This document shows, piece by piece, positions 27,440 through 36,357 of a stretch of DNA of 64,000 nucleotides. Location: assembly GCA_044870245.1 (NCBI GenBank), contig JBIOYR010000109.1, positions 1 through 64,000 on the forward strand. Reading direction: 5' to 3'. This DNA is from DATAFF01 sp044870245. GTDB taxonomy: Bacteria > Pseudomonadota > Alphaproteobacteria > Rhizobiales > Aestuariivirgaceae. The position numbers and the translations under genes are program-made. Numbering within the stretch: the first letter of the stretch is position 1; each line of letters begins with the position of its first letter. The notes under the pieces were generated by a model, which was given only the letters and a program-made list of their open reading frames with translations, made no database searches and was not told where the DNA came from.

Positions 27440-28369
27440 TCACTCGGCGGCCGCCTCGGTCTCCAGAGACTCGGCCCTCTCGACTTCCTCCTCGACTGCC
27501 GGCTCGCGCTTGGCCGGCGCCTTCTTCATCAGGAGCCGGATGATCCGGGCGACGGTCTCGCGCATCTGGTGGCGGTGAACGACCATGTCGACCATGCCGT
27601 GCTCGAGCAGATATTCGGCGCGCTGGAAGCCTTCGGGCAGCTTCTCGCGGATGGTCTGCTCGATCACCCGTGGCCCGGCGAAGCCGATGAGCGCGGCCGG
27701 CTCGGCGAGGTGGACGTCGCCGAGCATGCCATAGGAGGCGGTGACGCCGCCGGTGGTGGGATGGGTCAGGACCACGATGTAGGGCAGGCCGGCGCGGCGG
27801 AGCGCCTGGACCGCCACCGTCGTGCGCGGCAGCTGCATGAGGGAGAGGATGCCCTCCTGCATGCGGGCGCCCCCCGAGGAGACAAACAGCACGAAGGGAG
27901 TGCGTCGCTCGACGGCGGTCAGCATGGCGGTGATGATGGCCTCGCCGGCAGCCATGCCGAGCGAGCCGCCCATGAAGGCGAAATCCTGGACGGTGATCAC
28001 CGTCTCGATGCCCTCGAGGGTGCCGAGGGCGGCCATCACGCAGTCATTGCGCTCGGTCTTGGTGCGCGCCTCCTTGAGCCGATCGGCATAGCGCCGCTCG
28101 TCGCGGAAGCGGAGCGGATCCTGGGTGACCTCGGGAAGCGTGATCTCCTCGAATTCGCCGCCGTCGAACATCGAATTGAGCCGGACATCCGGCGGCATCC
28201 GCATATGATGGCCGGAATTAGGAATGACGAACTGATTGGCCTCGAGATCGCGGTAGAAAACCATCTCGCCGGTCTCGGGGCACTTGACCCACATATTGTC
28301 GGGCAGCTCGCGCTTGACCCCCAAGAAGGAGCGGATCTTCGGGCGAACGAAGTTCTTGATCCAGTTCAT
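27440..28369 (-). CDS. accD: Acetyl-CoA carboxylase carboxyltransferase subunit beta
   Basis: 309 residues. It forms the carboxyltransferase with AccA and makes malonyl-CoA. Core motifs include GGSLGMAAGE, FVSSGGARMQEG and LTHPTTGGVTASYG. Only the first cysteine of the usual four-Cys zinc finger remains (WVKCPETGEM; later IPNSGHHMRM), a loss I know from other Rhizobiales AccD proteins. A charged C-terminal tail rich in Glu, Lys and Ala follows the core. ATGA overlap with trpA, 25 bases to folC. Confidence 0.96.
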   Translation of the reverse strand: MNWIKNFVRPKIRSFLGVKRELPDNMWVKCPETGEMVFYRDLEANQFVIPNSGHHMRMPPDVRLNSMFDGGEFEEITLPEVTQDPLRFRDERRYADRLKEARTKTERNDCVMAALGTLEGIETVITVQDFAFMGGSLGMAAGEAIITAMLTAVERRTPFVLFVSSGGARMQEGILSLMQLPRTTVAVQALRRAGLPYIVVLTHPTTGGVTASYGMLGDVHLAEPAALIGFAGPRVIEQTIREKLPEGFQRAEYLLEHGMVDMVVHRHQMRETVARIIRLLMKKAPAKREPAVEEEVERAESLETEAAAE

Positions 28370-29229
28370 CTCTCGAGCCCTCCTCGGGCGGCCGCCAATC
28401 CTGCGGCAGGGGTGAGCCCACGGGCCAGCATCGACACGAGCTCAAGCAGGGAAGGCGCGGTTCCGGCGGTGGCCCGCCCGTCCGGATCGAGGGTCTCGCC
28501 GATCCGCCGGGTCAGGGCCGAGCCGACGACGACGGCGTCGCACTCGCCTGCCAGCGCCCGCACCTGGTCCTCACTCTTGACGCCAAAACCGACCGCGATC
28601 GGCAGCTCCGTCGCCTTGCGGATGCGCGCCACCTCGCGCGCCACCCTGGCGATGTCCGGCGTCTTGGTGCCGGTGATGCCGAGCACTGAAACGTAATAAA
28701 GGAAGCCCGAGGTGTTGGCGAGGACCGCCGGCAGCCGCTGCTCGTCGGTGGTCGGGGTGGCGAGGCGGATGAAGCTCAGCCCGGCCCGGATGGCGGGGAT
28801 GCAGAGCTCGGAATCCTCTTCGGGGGGCAGGTCGACCACGATCAGGCCATCGACGCCGGCAGTGCGGGCATCGGCAAGGAAGCGGTCGACGCCATAAATG
28901 TAGATCGGATTGTAATAGCCCATGAGCACCAGGGGCGTTCTGTCGTCGCGCCGCCGGAAGTGCCGGACCATCTCCAGGGTCTTGACCATGGTCTGGCCGG
29001 CCTTGAGCGCCCTGAGCCCTGCCGCCTGAATGGCCGGACCGTCGGCCATCGGATCGGTGAAGGGCATGCCGAGCTCGATCAGATCGGCACCGGCTTCGGG
29101 CAGCGCCTCGAGGATCGCCAGCGAGGTCGCGTAATCGGGATCGCCGGCGGTGATGAAGGTGACGAGGCCGGAACGGCCAGCCGCCTTCAGCCCGCCAAAG
29201 CAGCGATCGATACGGCTCGTCTCGGTCAC
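28366..29229 (-). CDS. trpA: Tryptophan synthase alpha subunit
   Basis: 287 residues from GTG 29229, overlapping the trpB stop as GTGA. It releases indole from indole-3-glycerol phosphate. The catalytic Glu is in IELGMPFTDP and the catalytic Asp in FITAGDPDYAT; the phosphate site is GFGVKSEDQ. The longer open frame to 29286 lies within trpB and is ignored. It is translationally coupled on both sides (trpB and accD). Confidence 0.96.
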   Translation of the reverse strand: MTETSRIDRCFGGLKAAGRSGLVTFITAGDPDYATSLAILEALPEAGADLIELGMPFTDPMADGPAIQAAGLRALKAGQTMVKTLEMVRHFRRRDDRTPLVLMGYYNPIYIYGVDRFLADARTAGVDGLIVVDLPPEEDSELCIPAIRAGLSFIRLATPTTDEQRLPAVLANTSGFLYYVSVLGITGTKTPDIARVAREVARIRKATELPIAVGFGVKSEDQVRALAGECDAVVVGSALTRRIGETLDPDGRATAGTAPSLLELVSMLARGLTPAAGLAAARGGLER

Positions 29230-30443
29230 AGCGAAACTCCGAGGTGCTGGGCCACGGTGAAGATGTCCTTGTCGCCGCGGCCGCACATGTTCATCACCAA
29301 CAGGTGGTCGCGCGGACGCTCGGGTGCAATCTCCATGACCTTGGCGAGGGCATGGGCGGGCTCAAGCGCCGGGATGATGCCTTCGAGCTCGCAGCACAGC
29401 TTGAACGCGGCCAGCGCCTCATCATCGGTCGCCGACAGATAGTTGACGCGGCCGACATCATGGAGCCAGGCATGCTCGGGGCCGATGCCGGGATAGTCGA
29501 GGCCGGCCGAGATGGAATGGGCCTCGGCGATCTGCCCGTCATCATCCATCAGCAGATAGGTCTTGTTGCCGTGGAGGACGCCCGGCCGGCCGCCAGTGAT
29601 CGAAGCGGCATGGAGGCCGGAGTCGAGCCCGCGGCCGGCGGCCTCGACGCCGTAGATCGCCACATCCGGATCATCGAGGAAGGGGAAGAACAGGCCCATG
29701 GCATTGGAGCCGCCGCCGATTGCCGCCACCAGCGAATCGGGGAGCCGGCCCTCCCGCGCCATGATCTGGCGCCTGGTCTCGTTGCCGATCACCGACTGGA
29801 AGTCGCGGACCATCGCCGGATAGGGATGGGGGCCGGCGACCGTCCCGATGCAATAGAAGGTGTCCTCGACATTGGCCACCCAATCGCGCAGCGCCTCGTT
29901 CAGGGCATCCTTGAGGGTGCGCGAGCCGGAGGAGACGGGGCGGACCTCGGCTCCCAAGAGCTTCATGCGGAAGACGTTCGGCTTCTGCCGCTCGACATCG
30001 ACCTCGCCCATATAGACGACGCATTGGAGGCCGAAGCGGGCGCAGGCGGTGGCGGTGGCGACCCCATGCTGGCCGGCGCCGGTCTCGGCGATGATCCGGG
30101 TCTTGCCCATGCGGCGGGCGAGCAGGATCTGGCCCATGACGTTGTTGATCTTGTGGGCGCCGGTGTGGTTGAGCTCGTCGCGCTTGAAGTAGATCTTGGC
30201 ACCGCCGAGATGGTCGGTCAGCCGCTCGGCGAAATAGAGCGGCGAGGGGCGCCCGACATAGTGCTCGAGAAAGGATGACAGCTCCGCCTCGAAACCGGGA
30301 TCGGCGCGGGCCGCCTGATAGGCCTGCTCGAGGTCGAGAATGAGGGGCATCAGGGTCTCGGCCACGAAGCGACCGCCAAACCGGCCAAAATGGCCATGCT
30401 CGTCGGGGCCCGTCCGGAAGGAATTGGGTGCGCTGACCTGCAT
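29226..30443 (-). CDS. trpB: Tryptophan synthase beta subunit
   Basis: 405 residues from ATG 30443 (MQVSAPNSFRTGPDEHG). It joins indole and serine using PLP. The PLP lysine is in NHTGAHKINN, the phosphate-binding glycines in GGGSNAMG, and ETGAGQHGVA is present. It lies 31 bases after trpF and overlaps trpA by 4 bases. No leader peptide or attenuator was noticed upstream. Confidence 0.97.
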   Translation of the reverse strand: MQVSAPNSFRTGPDEHGHFGRFGGRFVAETLMPLILDLEQAYQAARADPGFEAELSSFLEHYVGRPSPLYFAERLTDHLGGAKIYFKRDELNHTGAHKINNVMGQILLARRMGKTRIIAETGAGQHGVATATACARFGLQCVVYMGEVDVERQKPNVFRMKLLGAEVRPVSSGSRTLKDALNEALRDWVANVEDTFYCIGTVAGPHPYPAMVRDFQSVIGNETRRQIMAREGRLPDSLVAAIGGGSNAMGLFFPFLDDPDVAIYGVEAAGRGLDSGLHAASITGGRPGVLHGNKTYLLMDDDGQIAEAHSISAGLDYPGIGPEHAWLHDVGRVNYLSATDDEALAAFKLCCELEGIIPALEPAHALAKVMEIAPERPRDHLLVMNMCGRGDKDIFTVAQHLGVSL

Positions 30444-30474
30444 TGTCTCGTCCGAAAGCCGACTTCGCGCGGTT

Positions 30475-31125
30475 TTAGCCGGCGCGGCGCACCGCCTCAA
30501 TGAAATTTCGGATCATTTCGTCGTCCTTGACACCGCGAGCACGCTCGACGCCGGAGGAGACATCGACGATCGCCGCCCCGGTGAGCGCGATGGCGCGGCC
30601 GACATTGGTCGGATCAAGCCCTCCGGAAAGCATGAACTTCCCGGAAATGCCGGCCTTTCGACAGAGCTCCCAGTCGAAGGCGAGGCCATTGCCGCCAGGG
30701 AGACCGCCTGCCAGGGTCGGCGGCGCCTTGGTGTCGAACAGGATCATCGCTGCCGCATCGTGAAAGGCACGGGCCTTGGCGAAATCGTCGGCATCGCCGA
30801 TTGCGATCGCCTTGATGACCGGAATGCCCGTCCGGGTTGAAATCTCCAAGACCTCCCGCGGTGCCTCCGAGCCATGGGCCTGGATGAAGTCGGGACGGAC
30901 CTCGGCGGCGATCCGGGCGATGTCGCGCGGCGGCGCGTCGACCACGACCGCGACCGACCTAGCATGGCCGCGTGCCTGGTCGGCCAGGCGGCGCGCGGTT
31001 TCGATCTCGACATGGCGGGGGCTTGGCCGGTGAAAGACGAGGCCGACGAAGTCGGCGCCGGCGGCGAGGGCTGCTGCCATCGCCTCGGTCGTCGACAACC
31101 CGCAGATCTTGACCTTCGTCGACAT
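30475..31125 (-). CDS. trpF: Phosphoribosylanthranilate isomerase
   Basis: 216 residues from ATG 31125. The start MSTKVKICGLST contains the catalytic Cys (KICG), and the acidic partner lies in VSSGVERARGVKD. It carries out the Amadori rearrangement in tryptophan synthesis. The frame is open upstream to 31434 but that part lies over the cyclodeaminase gene. First trp gene of the cluster, 13 bases after the cyclodeaminase gene. Confidence 0.95.
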   Translation of the reverse strand: MSTKVKICGLSTTEAMAAALAAGADFVGLVFHRPSPRHVEIETARRLADQARGHARSVAVVVDAPPRDIARIAAEVRPDFIQAHGSEAPREVLEISTRTGIPVIKAIAIGDADDFAKARAFHDAAAMILFDTKAPPTLAGGLPGGNGLAFDWELCRKAGISGKFMLSGGLDPTNVGRAIALTGAAIVDVSSGVERARGVKDDEMIRNFIEAVRRAG

Positions 31126-31138
31126 CGTCGTCCCGCTC

Positions 31139-32098
31139 TCAGGCGCGGCCATGAAGCATGATGGCGCAGGCAAGGTCCTCGAGTGCCGTGCCGCTCGATT
31201 TGAACAGCGTGATCTCGTCGTCGCGGGCGCGACCGTGGTGGCGCCCGGTGCACAGCTCCTTGAGATCGGCGGCGATGCGCTCGGGAGCGAAGCGCCCCTC
31301 GGCAATGGCCAGCAAGATGTCGCCGGCCTCCGACAGAGCGCCCTCGCGGGTGTCGACGAAGACCGAGGCGCGCTCGACCGCCGCGCCATCGACCTCGCGC
31401 ATGGTCGGCCGGAAGGCGCCCATGACGTCGACATGGACGCCTGCCTTCAGCCATTCGCCGCGAATGACCGGTTCCGTCGAAGTGGTGGCAGAGGAGACGA
31501 TGTCGGCCCAGCCAATGCTCTCGGCGAGCGGGATCGTCGGTGCGCCGGCGGCGATGCCGTCGCGGCTCAACGCCTCGGCGAGCGCCTCGGCCTTGTCGCG
31601 GCCGCGATTGTAGATCCGCACCGCCTCGATGGGGCGGACCGAGGCATGGGCACGGACGAGATGGGCGCCGACCACGCCGGCACCGATCAAGGTCAGGCGG
31701 CTGGCATCGGGTCTGGCCAGGTAGTCCGCCGCCAGGGCGGAGGCGCAGGCGGTGCGCCGGGCGGTGAGCTCGCGGCCGTCGATCATTGCCAAGGTCTCGC
31801 CGGTCGCACCGGAGAATAGCTGGTAGCCGGCCTGGACTGTGGGGAGATCGCGCCTGGTGTTGTCGGGAACCACCATCACGGTCTTGAGGCCGACAAAAGC
31901 ACCTTCGGGGCCGTGGACCGACATGTCGGTCCAGGACGGCATCATCAGGAACTTGCAGGAATCGGTGCCGGCACGCGGCAGATCATGATGGTGGCGGAGC
32001 GGCGACACGATGTCGGCGGCGAAGCCGGTGCGCAGGGCCTCCACAAAGTCGCGATGAGTGGCCAGGCGGGCGATGTCGGACGCCGAGATGGTCTTCAA
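31139..32098 (-). CDS. Ornithine cyclodeaminase/mu-crystallin family protein
   Basis: 319 residues if translation begins at TTG 32098, giving KTISASDIARLATHRDFVEAL, the usual N-terminus of the family; a weak GAGGA lies 11 bases upstream. No ATG fits: the open frame runs to a TTG at 32167 that would overlap the upstream gene by 56 bases. Family features: KTVMVVPDN, the Rossmann loop LIGAGVVGAHLV, and SSATTSTEPV. Members include ornithine cyclodeaminase, alanine dehydrogenase and ketimine reductases, so the substrate is open. It sits between lapA and trpF on the same strand. Confidence 0.82.
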   Translation of the reverse strand: MKTISASDIARLATHRDFVEALRTGFAADIVSPLRHHHDLPRAGTDSCKFLMMPSWTDMSVHGPEGAFVGLKTVMVVPDNTRRDLPTVQAGYQLFSGATGETLAMIDGRELTARRTACASALAADYLARPDASRLTLIGAGVVGAHLVRAHASVRPIEAVRIYNRGRDKAEALAEALSRDGIAAGAPTIPLAESIGWADIVSSATTSTEPVIRGEWLKAGVHVDVMGAFRPTMREVDGAAVERASVFVDTREGALSEAGDILLAIAEGRFAPERIAADLKELCTGRHHGRARDDEITLFKSSGTALEDLACAIMLHGRA

Positions 32099-32111
32099 AA
32101 GGCTTATGTCC

Positions 32112-32432
32112 TCAACTTCGCGGGCTCGGCAGCTGGAGGGCGCCGGGCGTGCCGGCGCGGGTCTCAAGATTGCGCCGCAATTGGGCGCGCGCCTGGCGGG
32201 CTGCCCGGCGCCAGCGCCCCTGGTTGACCCAGGCGGCCGTCCAGCCCGCGATCAGACCCAAAAAGATGGCGATGAACACCACGATCCACAATGGGATGCT
32301 GACCGCCAGGATGGGGTCGCCGGGCGAGATCGGATCGAATACCACGGTCACGGCGTGGCGGTTGGCGACCGCGAAGACGATCAGCAGGAGAGCGGCAACG
32401 AGGCCGAGGATCCGCGCGGTGAAGCGTTTCAT
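32112..32432 (-). CDS. LapA-domain (DUF1049) membrane protein
   Basis: 106 residues with two membrane helices (about 8-25 and 43-66) and a basic C-terminal tail with WVNQGRWRRAARQARAQLRR. The layout and the NRHAVTVVFDP loop between the helices match the LapA/YciS family, which in E. coli helps lipopolysaccharide assembly with LapB. Here it follows ihfB on the minus strand, a gene order widespread in proteobacteria (rpsA-ihfB-lapA). lapB is not adjacent. Confidence 0.85.
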   Translation of the reverse strand: MKRFTARILGLVAALLLIVFAVANRHAVTVVFDPISPGDPILAVSIPLWIVVFIAIFLGLIAGWTAAWVNQGRWRRAARQARAQLRRNLETRAGTPGALQLPSPRS

Positions 32433-32477
32433 CTGTCGAAGTCACTCCTCGTCGACGGCCGGCCGGTTCTGCGAGGA

Positions 32478-32765
32478 TCAGCCGGCCTCCTCGTTCAGCT
32501 TGTCGCGCAATTCCTTGCCGGTCTTGAAAAACGGGATCCGCTTGGCATCGACGGCAACCGAATCGCCGGTCCGCGGGTTGCGCCCCTGCCTGGCGTTGCG
32601 GCTCTTGACGGAGAACGCTCCAAACCCCCGCAGCTCGACGCGGTCGCCGCGGGCCAGCGCGACGATGATCTCGTCGAATATGGTGTTGATGATGCGCTCA
32701 ACGTCGCGATGGTAGAGATGCGGATTTTGCTGAGCGATCAGCTGTATCAGCTCGGACTTGATCAT
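32478..32765 (-). CDS. ihfB: Integration host factor beta subunit
   Basis: 95 residues. A DNA-bending HU/IHF protein that pairs with IhfA. The conserved arm with the intercalating proline reads RNPRTGDSV, and ELRGFGAFSVKSR precedes it; MIKSELIQLIAQQNPHL is the IHF-beta N-terminus. It lies between sppA and lapA, downstream of rpsA, the classical rpsA-ihfB neighbourhood with sppA inserted as in many alphaproteobacteria. Confidence 0.96.
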   Translation of the reverse strand: MIKSELIQLIAQQNPHLYHRDVERIINTIFDEIIVALARGDRVELRGFGAFSVKSRNARQGRNPRTGDSVAVDAKRIPFFKTGKELRDKLNEEAG

Positions 32766-32810
32766 TCGACCCCGAGGGCAAGACTGCTGACGCTTGCATC
32801 TGACTTGACC

Positions 32811-33767
32811 TCACGGGCGAGCCTGCCAAACAGACAGTAGACCGTCAAGCCGCGCGACGTCGAAAGCGTCTTTCGCGGTGATCAAAAGAGAGGCGAGAGG
32901 CCCTTTATCGAGACCGAAGGCACTCTTCACGAGGTCGAGACCGAAGGTCGAGTCCTCGTCCTCGGGCTTCCAGGTGACCACTTTGAGGGTCTCGGAAATC
33001 TTTTTCTCCTTGCGCAGCCATTCGAGAGCCTGGTCCTCGCCGCCAATCGCATCGACGAGCTTCTCCTGCAAGGCCTGGCGGCCGGTGTAGACGCGGCCGT
33101 CCGACAGGGTGAGGACGCGATCGGCGGGCAGTCGGCGCCGCTCGGTGACTAGGCCGGTGAACCAGCGGAAGGAGTCCTGGATCATGGCGTTGGCGACGGC
33201 GATCGCCTTTTCGGAGGGCGGCTTGAAGAAGTTCGGCTCGGCCTTGAGCTCGCCGCTCTTGACCTCGAGCATCTGGACGCCGAGGGTGTCGAGCATCTTC
33301 TGCAGCTGCGCCCACTGGAAGATCACCCCGATCGAGCCGGTGATGGTGTTGCCGCGGGCGACGATATAGTCGGAGGCGATGGCGGTGACATAGCCTCCGG
33401 AGGCCGCGATGGTGCCCATCACGGACACCACCGGCTTCTTGGCGGCGATCTTGCGGATTCCCTCATAGACCGCCTCAGACCCGGCGGTGGTCCCGCCAGG
33501 GCTGTCGATGTCGATGATCACCGCCTTGACGCGGTCGGCTTTTGCCAGCTTCTCGAGCATCTTCAGGAACGGTCGGTCGCCGGTGATCAACCCTTCGACC
33601 TTGATCCTGGCAATGTGATCGGTCCGCCGCTTGAAGCCGTCGGGGCCGCCCGCCAGCACGAAGGCGAGGATGGCAAGGGCGGCAGCGATGATGGCAGCGA
33701 CCCGCCAGAAGCTCAAGGAGCGGCGAAGCCTGCGGCGGGCAGCAATCGAGTCGGCCTCGAGCGTCAT
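32811..33767 (-). CDS. sppA: Signal peptide peptidase SppA (short form)
   Basis: 318 residues, single-domain form. One N-terminal membrane anchor (about 21-41), then the Clp-like serine protease fold: DIDSPGGTTAGSEA, nucleophile Ser in TIAASGGYVTA and the general-base Lys in EVKSGELK. It degrades signal peptides left in the membrane, with the active site on the periplasmic side. It lies between rpsA and ihfB on the same strand. Confidence 0.92.
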   Translation of the reverse strand: MTLEADSIAARRRLRRSLSFWRVAAIIAAALAILAFVLAGGPDGFKRRTDHIARIKVEGLITGDRPFLKMLEKLAKADRVKAVIIDIDSPGGTTAGSEAVYEGIRKIAAKKPVVSVMGTIAASGGYVTAIASDYIVARGNTITGSIGVIFQWAQLQKMLDTLGVQMLEVKSGELKAEPNFFKPPSEKAIAVANAMIQDSFRWFTGLVTERRRLPADRVLTLSDGRVYTGRQALQEKLVDAIGGEDQALEWLRKEKKISETLKVVTWKPEDEDSTFGLDLVKSAFGLDKGPLASLLITAKDAFDVARLDGLLSVWQARP

Positions 33768-33810
33768 CTTTTCTCACCAATCTCGCGGTCGGGCGCCAGG
33801 ACGGCGAGCC

Positions 33811-35532
33811 TCATTCGCGTCCGCCGGCCTCGCCCTTGGCCTTGGCCTTGGACAAGGCGGCGCCGAGAATGTCGCCCAGGGAAGCGCCGGAGTCCGAAGA
33901 GCCGTATTGCGCCACCGCCGCCTTCTCCTCGGCGATCTCGAGCGCCTTGATCGACACCTGGATCTTGCGGGCGCCCTTCTCGATCTGGATCACCTTGGCA
34001 TCGACCTTCTCGCCGACGGCAAAGCGCTCGGGCCGCTGCTCGGAGCGGTCGCGGGCGAGATCGCTGCGGCGGATGAAGGAGGTGACATCGGTACCGGCGA
34101 TCTTGACCTCGATGCCGTTGTCCTGGACCTGGACGACCTCGCAGGTGACAGTGTCGCCCTTCTTGATGCCGGCGATCTGCTCCATCGGGTCGCCGGTAAC
34201 CTGCTTGACGCCGAGCGAGATGCGCTCCTTCTCGGTGTCGACATCGAGCACCACGGCTTTGACCAGGTCGCCCTTCTTGTAGTCCTTGATCGCTTCCTCG
34301 CCGGGCCGGCGCCAATCGAGGTCGGAGAGGTGGGCCATGCCGTCGACGTCGCCCTCGAGACCGATGAACAGGCCAAATTCGGTGATGTTCTTGACCTCGC
34401 CCTCGACCTGGCTGCCGGGCGGAAACTTCTCGGCGAACACCACCCAGGGATTGTCGAGGGTCTGTTTCAGGCCGAGCGAGATGCGCCGCTTGACCGGATC
34501 GACCTCGAGCACCTGAACGGTGATCTGCTCGGAGGTGGAGAGGATCTTGCCGGGATGGACGTTCTTCTTGGTCCAGCTCATCTCGGAGACGTGGACCAGG
34601 CCTTCGATTCCCTCCTCGATTTCGACGAAGGCACCGTAATCGGTGATGTTGGTGACCCGGCCCTTGATGCGGATGCCGGGCGGGTATTTGGCGGCGACGC
34701 CTTCCCACGGATCCTTCTCGAGCTGCTTCATGCCGAGGCTGATGCGGTGGGTTTCGGGATTGATCTTGACGATCTGGACCTTGACCTGCTGGCCGACGCT
34801 GAGGACGTCGGAGGGGTGGTTGACGCGCTTCCAGGAAATGTCGGTGACGTGCAGCAGCCCGTCGATGCCGCCCAGATCGACGAAGGCGCCGTAGTCGGTG
34901 ATGTTCTTCACCACGCCATCGACCACCTGGCCCTCGACCAGGTTCTGAACCAGCTCGGAACGCTGCTCGGCGCGGGTCTCCTCCATCACGGCGCGGCGCG
35001 ACACGACAATGTTGCCGCGGCGCCGGTCCATCTTGAGAATCTGGAAGGGCTGCGAGAGGTTCATCAGCGGCCCGACGTCGCGGATCGGCCGGATGTCGAC
35101 CTGGCTGCCCGGCAGGAAGGCGACGGCGCCGCCGAGATCGACGGTGAAGCCGCCCTTGACCCGGCCGAAAATCACGCCATCGACCCGCTCGTTCTTGTCG
35201 AACGACTTCTCGAGCCGGATCCAGGCTTCCTCGCGGCGGGCCTTGTCGCGGGAGATGACGGCCTCGCCCATGGCATTCTCGATGCGCTCGAGATAGACCT
35301 CGACCTCGTCGCCGACCTCGAGCTTGCCATCGCGCCCCGGGGTCTGGAACTCGCGGAGCGGCACCCGTCCCTCGGTCTTCAGCCCGACATCGATGATGGC
35401 CAGATCATTCTCGATGGCCACCACCTTGCCCTTCACGACCGAGCCCTCGGTGGCGGTCGATTCGTTGAAGGAGGCGTCGAGCATCGCCGCGAAATCCTCG
35501 CGGGAGGGATTGTAGGTGCCGGTTTGCGCCAT
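33811..35532 (-). CDS. rpsA: 30S ribosomal protein S1
   Basis: 573 residues from ATG 35532 (MAQTGTYNPSREDFAAML). Six S1 RNA-binding repeats are visible, four with the ITDYGAF or ITEFGLF-type core (around residues 210, 295, 385 and neighbours), two divergent ones at the start. The protein recruits mRNA to the 30S subunit. The frame is open to 35655 over the leader, which instead carries a hairpin (35559-35583) just before the start. Order cmk-rpsA-sppA-ihfB is conserved. Confidence 0.97.
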   Translation of the reverse strand: MAQTGTYNPSREDFAAMLDASFNESTATEGSVVKGKVVAIENDLAIIDVGLKTEGRVPLREFQTPGRDGKLEVGDEVEVYLERIENAMGEAVISRDKARREEAWIRLEKSFDKNERVDGVIFGRVKGGFTVDLGGAVAFLPGSQVDIRPIRDVGPLMNLSQPFQILKMDRRRGNIVVSRRAVMEETRAEQRSELVQNLVEGQVVDGVVKNITDYGAFVDLGGIDGLLHVTDISWKRVNHPSDVLSVGQQVKVQIVKINPETHRISLGMKQLEKDPWEGVAAKYPPGIRIKGRVTNITDYGAFVEIEEGIEGLVHVSEMSWTKKNVHPGKILSTSEQITVQVLEVDPVKRRISLGLKQTLDNPWVVFAEKFPPGSQVEGEVKNITEFGLFIGLEGDVDGMAHLSDLDWRRPGEEAIKDYKKGDLVKAVVLDVDTEKERISLGVKQVTGDPMEQIAGIKKGDTVTCEVVQVQDNGIEVKIAGTDVTSFIRRSDLARDRSEQRPERFAVGEKVDAKVIQIEKGARKIQVSIKALEIAEEKAAVAQYGSSDSGASLGDILGAALSKAKAKGEAGGRE

Positions 35533-35558
35533 AGTCCTCTGCTTTCTCAAATAGGGTT

Positions 35559-35583
35559 GGCCCGCGGCTATCTCCGCAGGACC
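35559..35583 (-). promoter_or_regulatory. Hairpin in the rpsA leader
   Basis: On the minus strand GGTCC-T-GCGG pairs with CCGC-GGGCC around a short loop (9 pairs, one G-U, one bulged base), ending 26 bases before the rpsA ATG. S1 represses its own mRNA through leader structure in E. coli, so this could be a control element. The link is inference. Confidence 0.3.
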
Positions 35584-35715
35584 TCCCGATGCTGCGCTGC
35601 CCCGGCGGAAGGGCCGGGAAACGCCGGTGCGTCGGGCTCTCGATGGGTGGCTCATGGAGCGAGGGAGCGACCGACCAGGCGCAGTGCATCCCGCTTCAGA
35701 ACCGCTGGAGCCCCG

Positions 35716-36357
35716 TCAGTCGCGACGCAGCCCCTGATTGAAACTGCTCTCGACGAGGTCGAGAGCCGCCTGGAACGCGGCTTCTATATCCAAAAGCGTG
35801 GTATCGAGCAAGCGCGCGCCGGCGGCGGGCTTCAGCGGCGCCACCGCCCGTTCGCTGTCGCGGGCATCACGCCGTCGGATATCGGCGAGCACCGCCTCGT
35901 AGCTCAGCGCATCGTCGATAGCCATGAGCTCGTGCCAGCGGCGCCGGGCGCGGGCCTCGGCGGTCGCGGTGACGAACAGCTTCACATCGGCGTCCGGGCA
36001 GACAACGGTGCCGATATCGCGCCCATCGAGCACGGCGCCGGGCTCGCGGCTGGCGAAGCTGCGCTGGTACTCCAGGAGGGCCGCCCGGACCTCGGGGATG
36101 GCGGCGACCCGCGAGGCGGCCTCGCCGGCGGCGGTCGAGCGCAGCGCCTCGGGGGAAAATTGCGTGAGGTCGAGGGCTCGAGCGGCCCGCTCCGCGGCGG
36201 CGACGTCGTCGAGATCATGGCCCGAGGCCCTGACCGCGAGGCCGACGGCCCGGTAGATCAAGCCGGTATCGAGATGATGCAGGGCGAAATGGCTGGCCAG
36301 GCGGCGGGCGAGCGTCCCCTTGCCGGAGGCGGCTGGTCCGTCGACGGCGATGATCAT
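35716..36357 (-). CDS. cmk: Cytidylate kinase
   Basis: 213 residues. Phosphorylates CMP and dCMP with ATP. Walker A is AVDGPAASGKGT, the CMP-binding region LDTGLIYRAVG and VLDGRDIGTVVCPDADVK are typical, and RRRDARDSERAVAPLKPA forms the lid. ATGA overlap with aroA upstream and rpsA downstream: the standard aroA-cmk-rpsA cluster. Confidence 0.97.
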   Translation of the reverse strand: MIIAVDGPAASGKGTLARRLASHFALHHLDTGLIYRAVGLAVRASGHDLDDVAAAERAARALDLTQFSPEALRSTAAGEAASRVAAIPEVRAALLEYQRSFASREPGAVLDGRDIGTVVCPDADVKLFVTATAEARARRRWHELMAIDDALSYEAVLADIRRRDARDSERAVAPLKPAAGARLLDTTLLDIEAAFQAALDLVESSFNQGLRRD

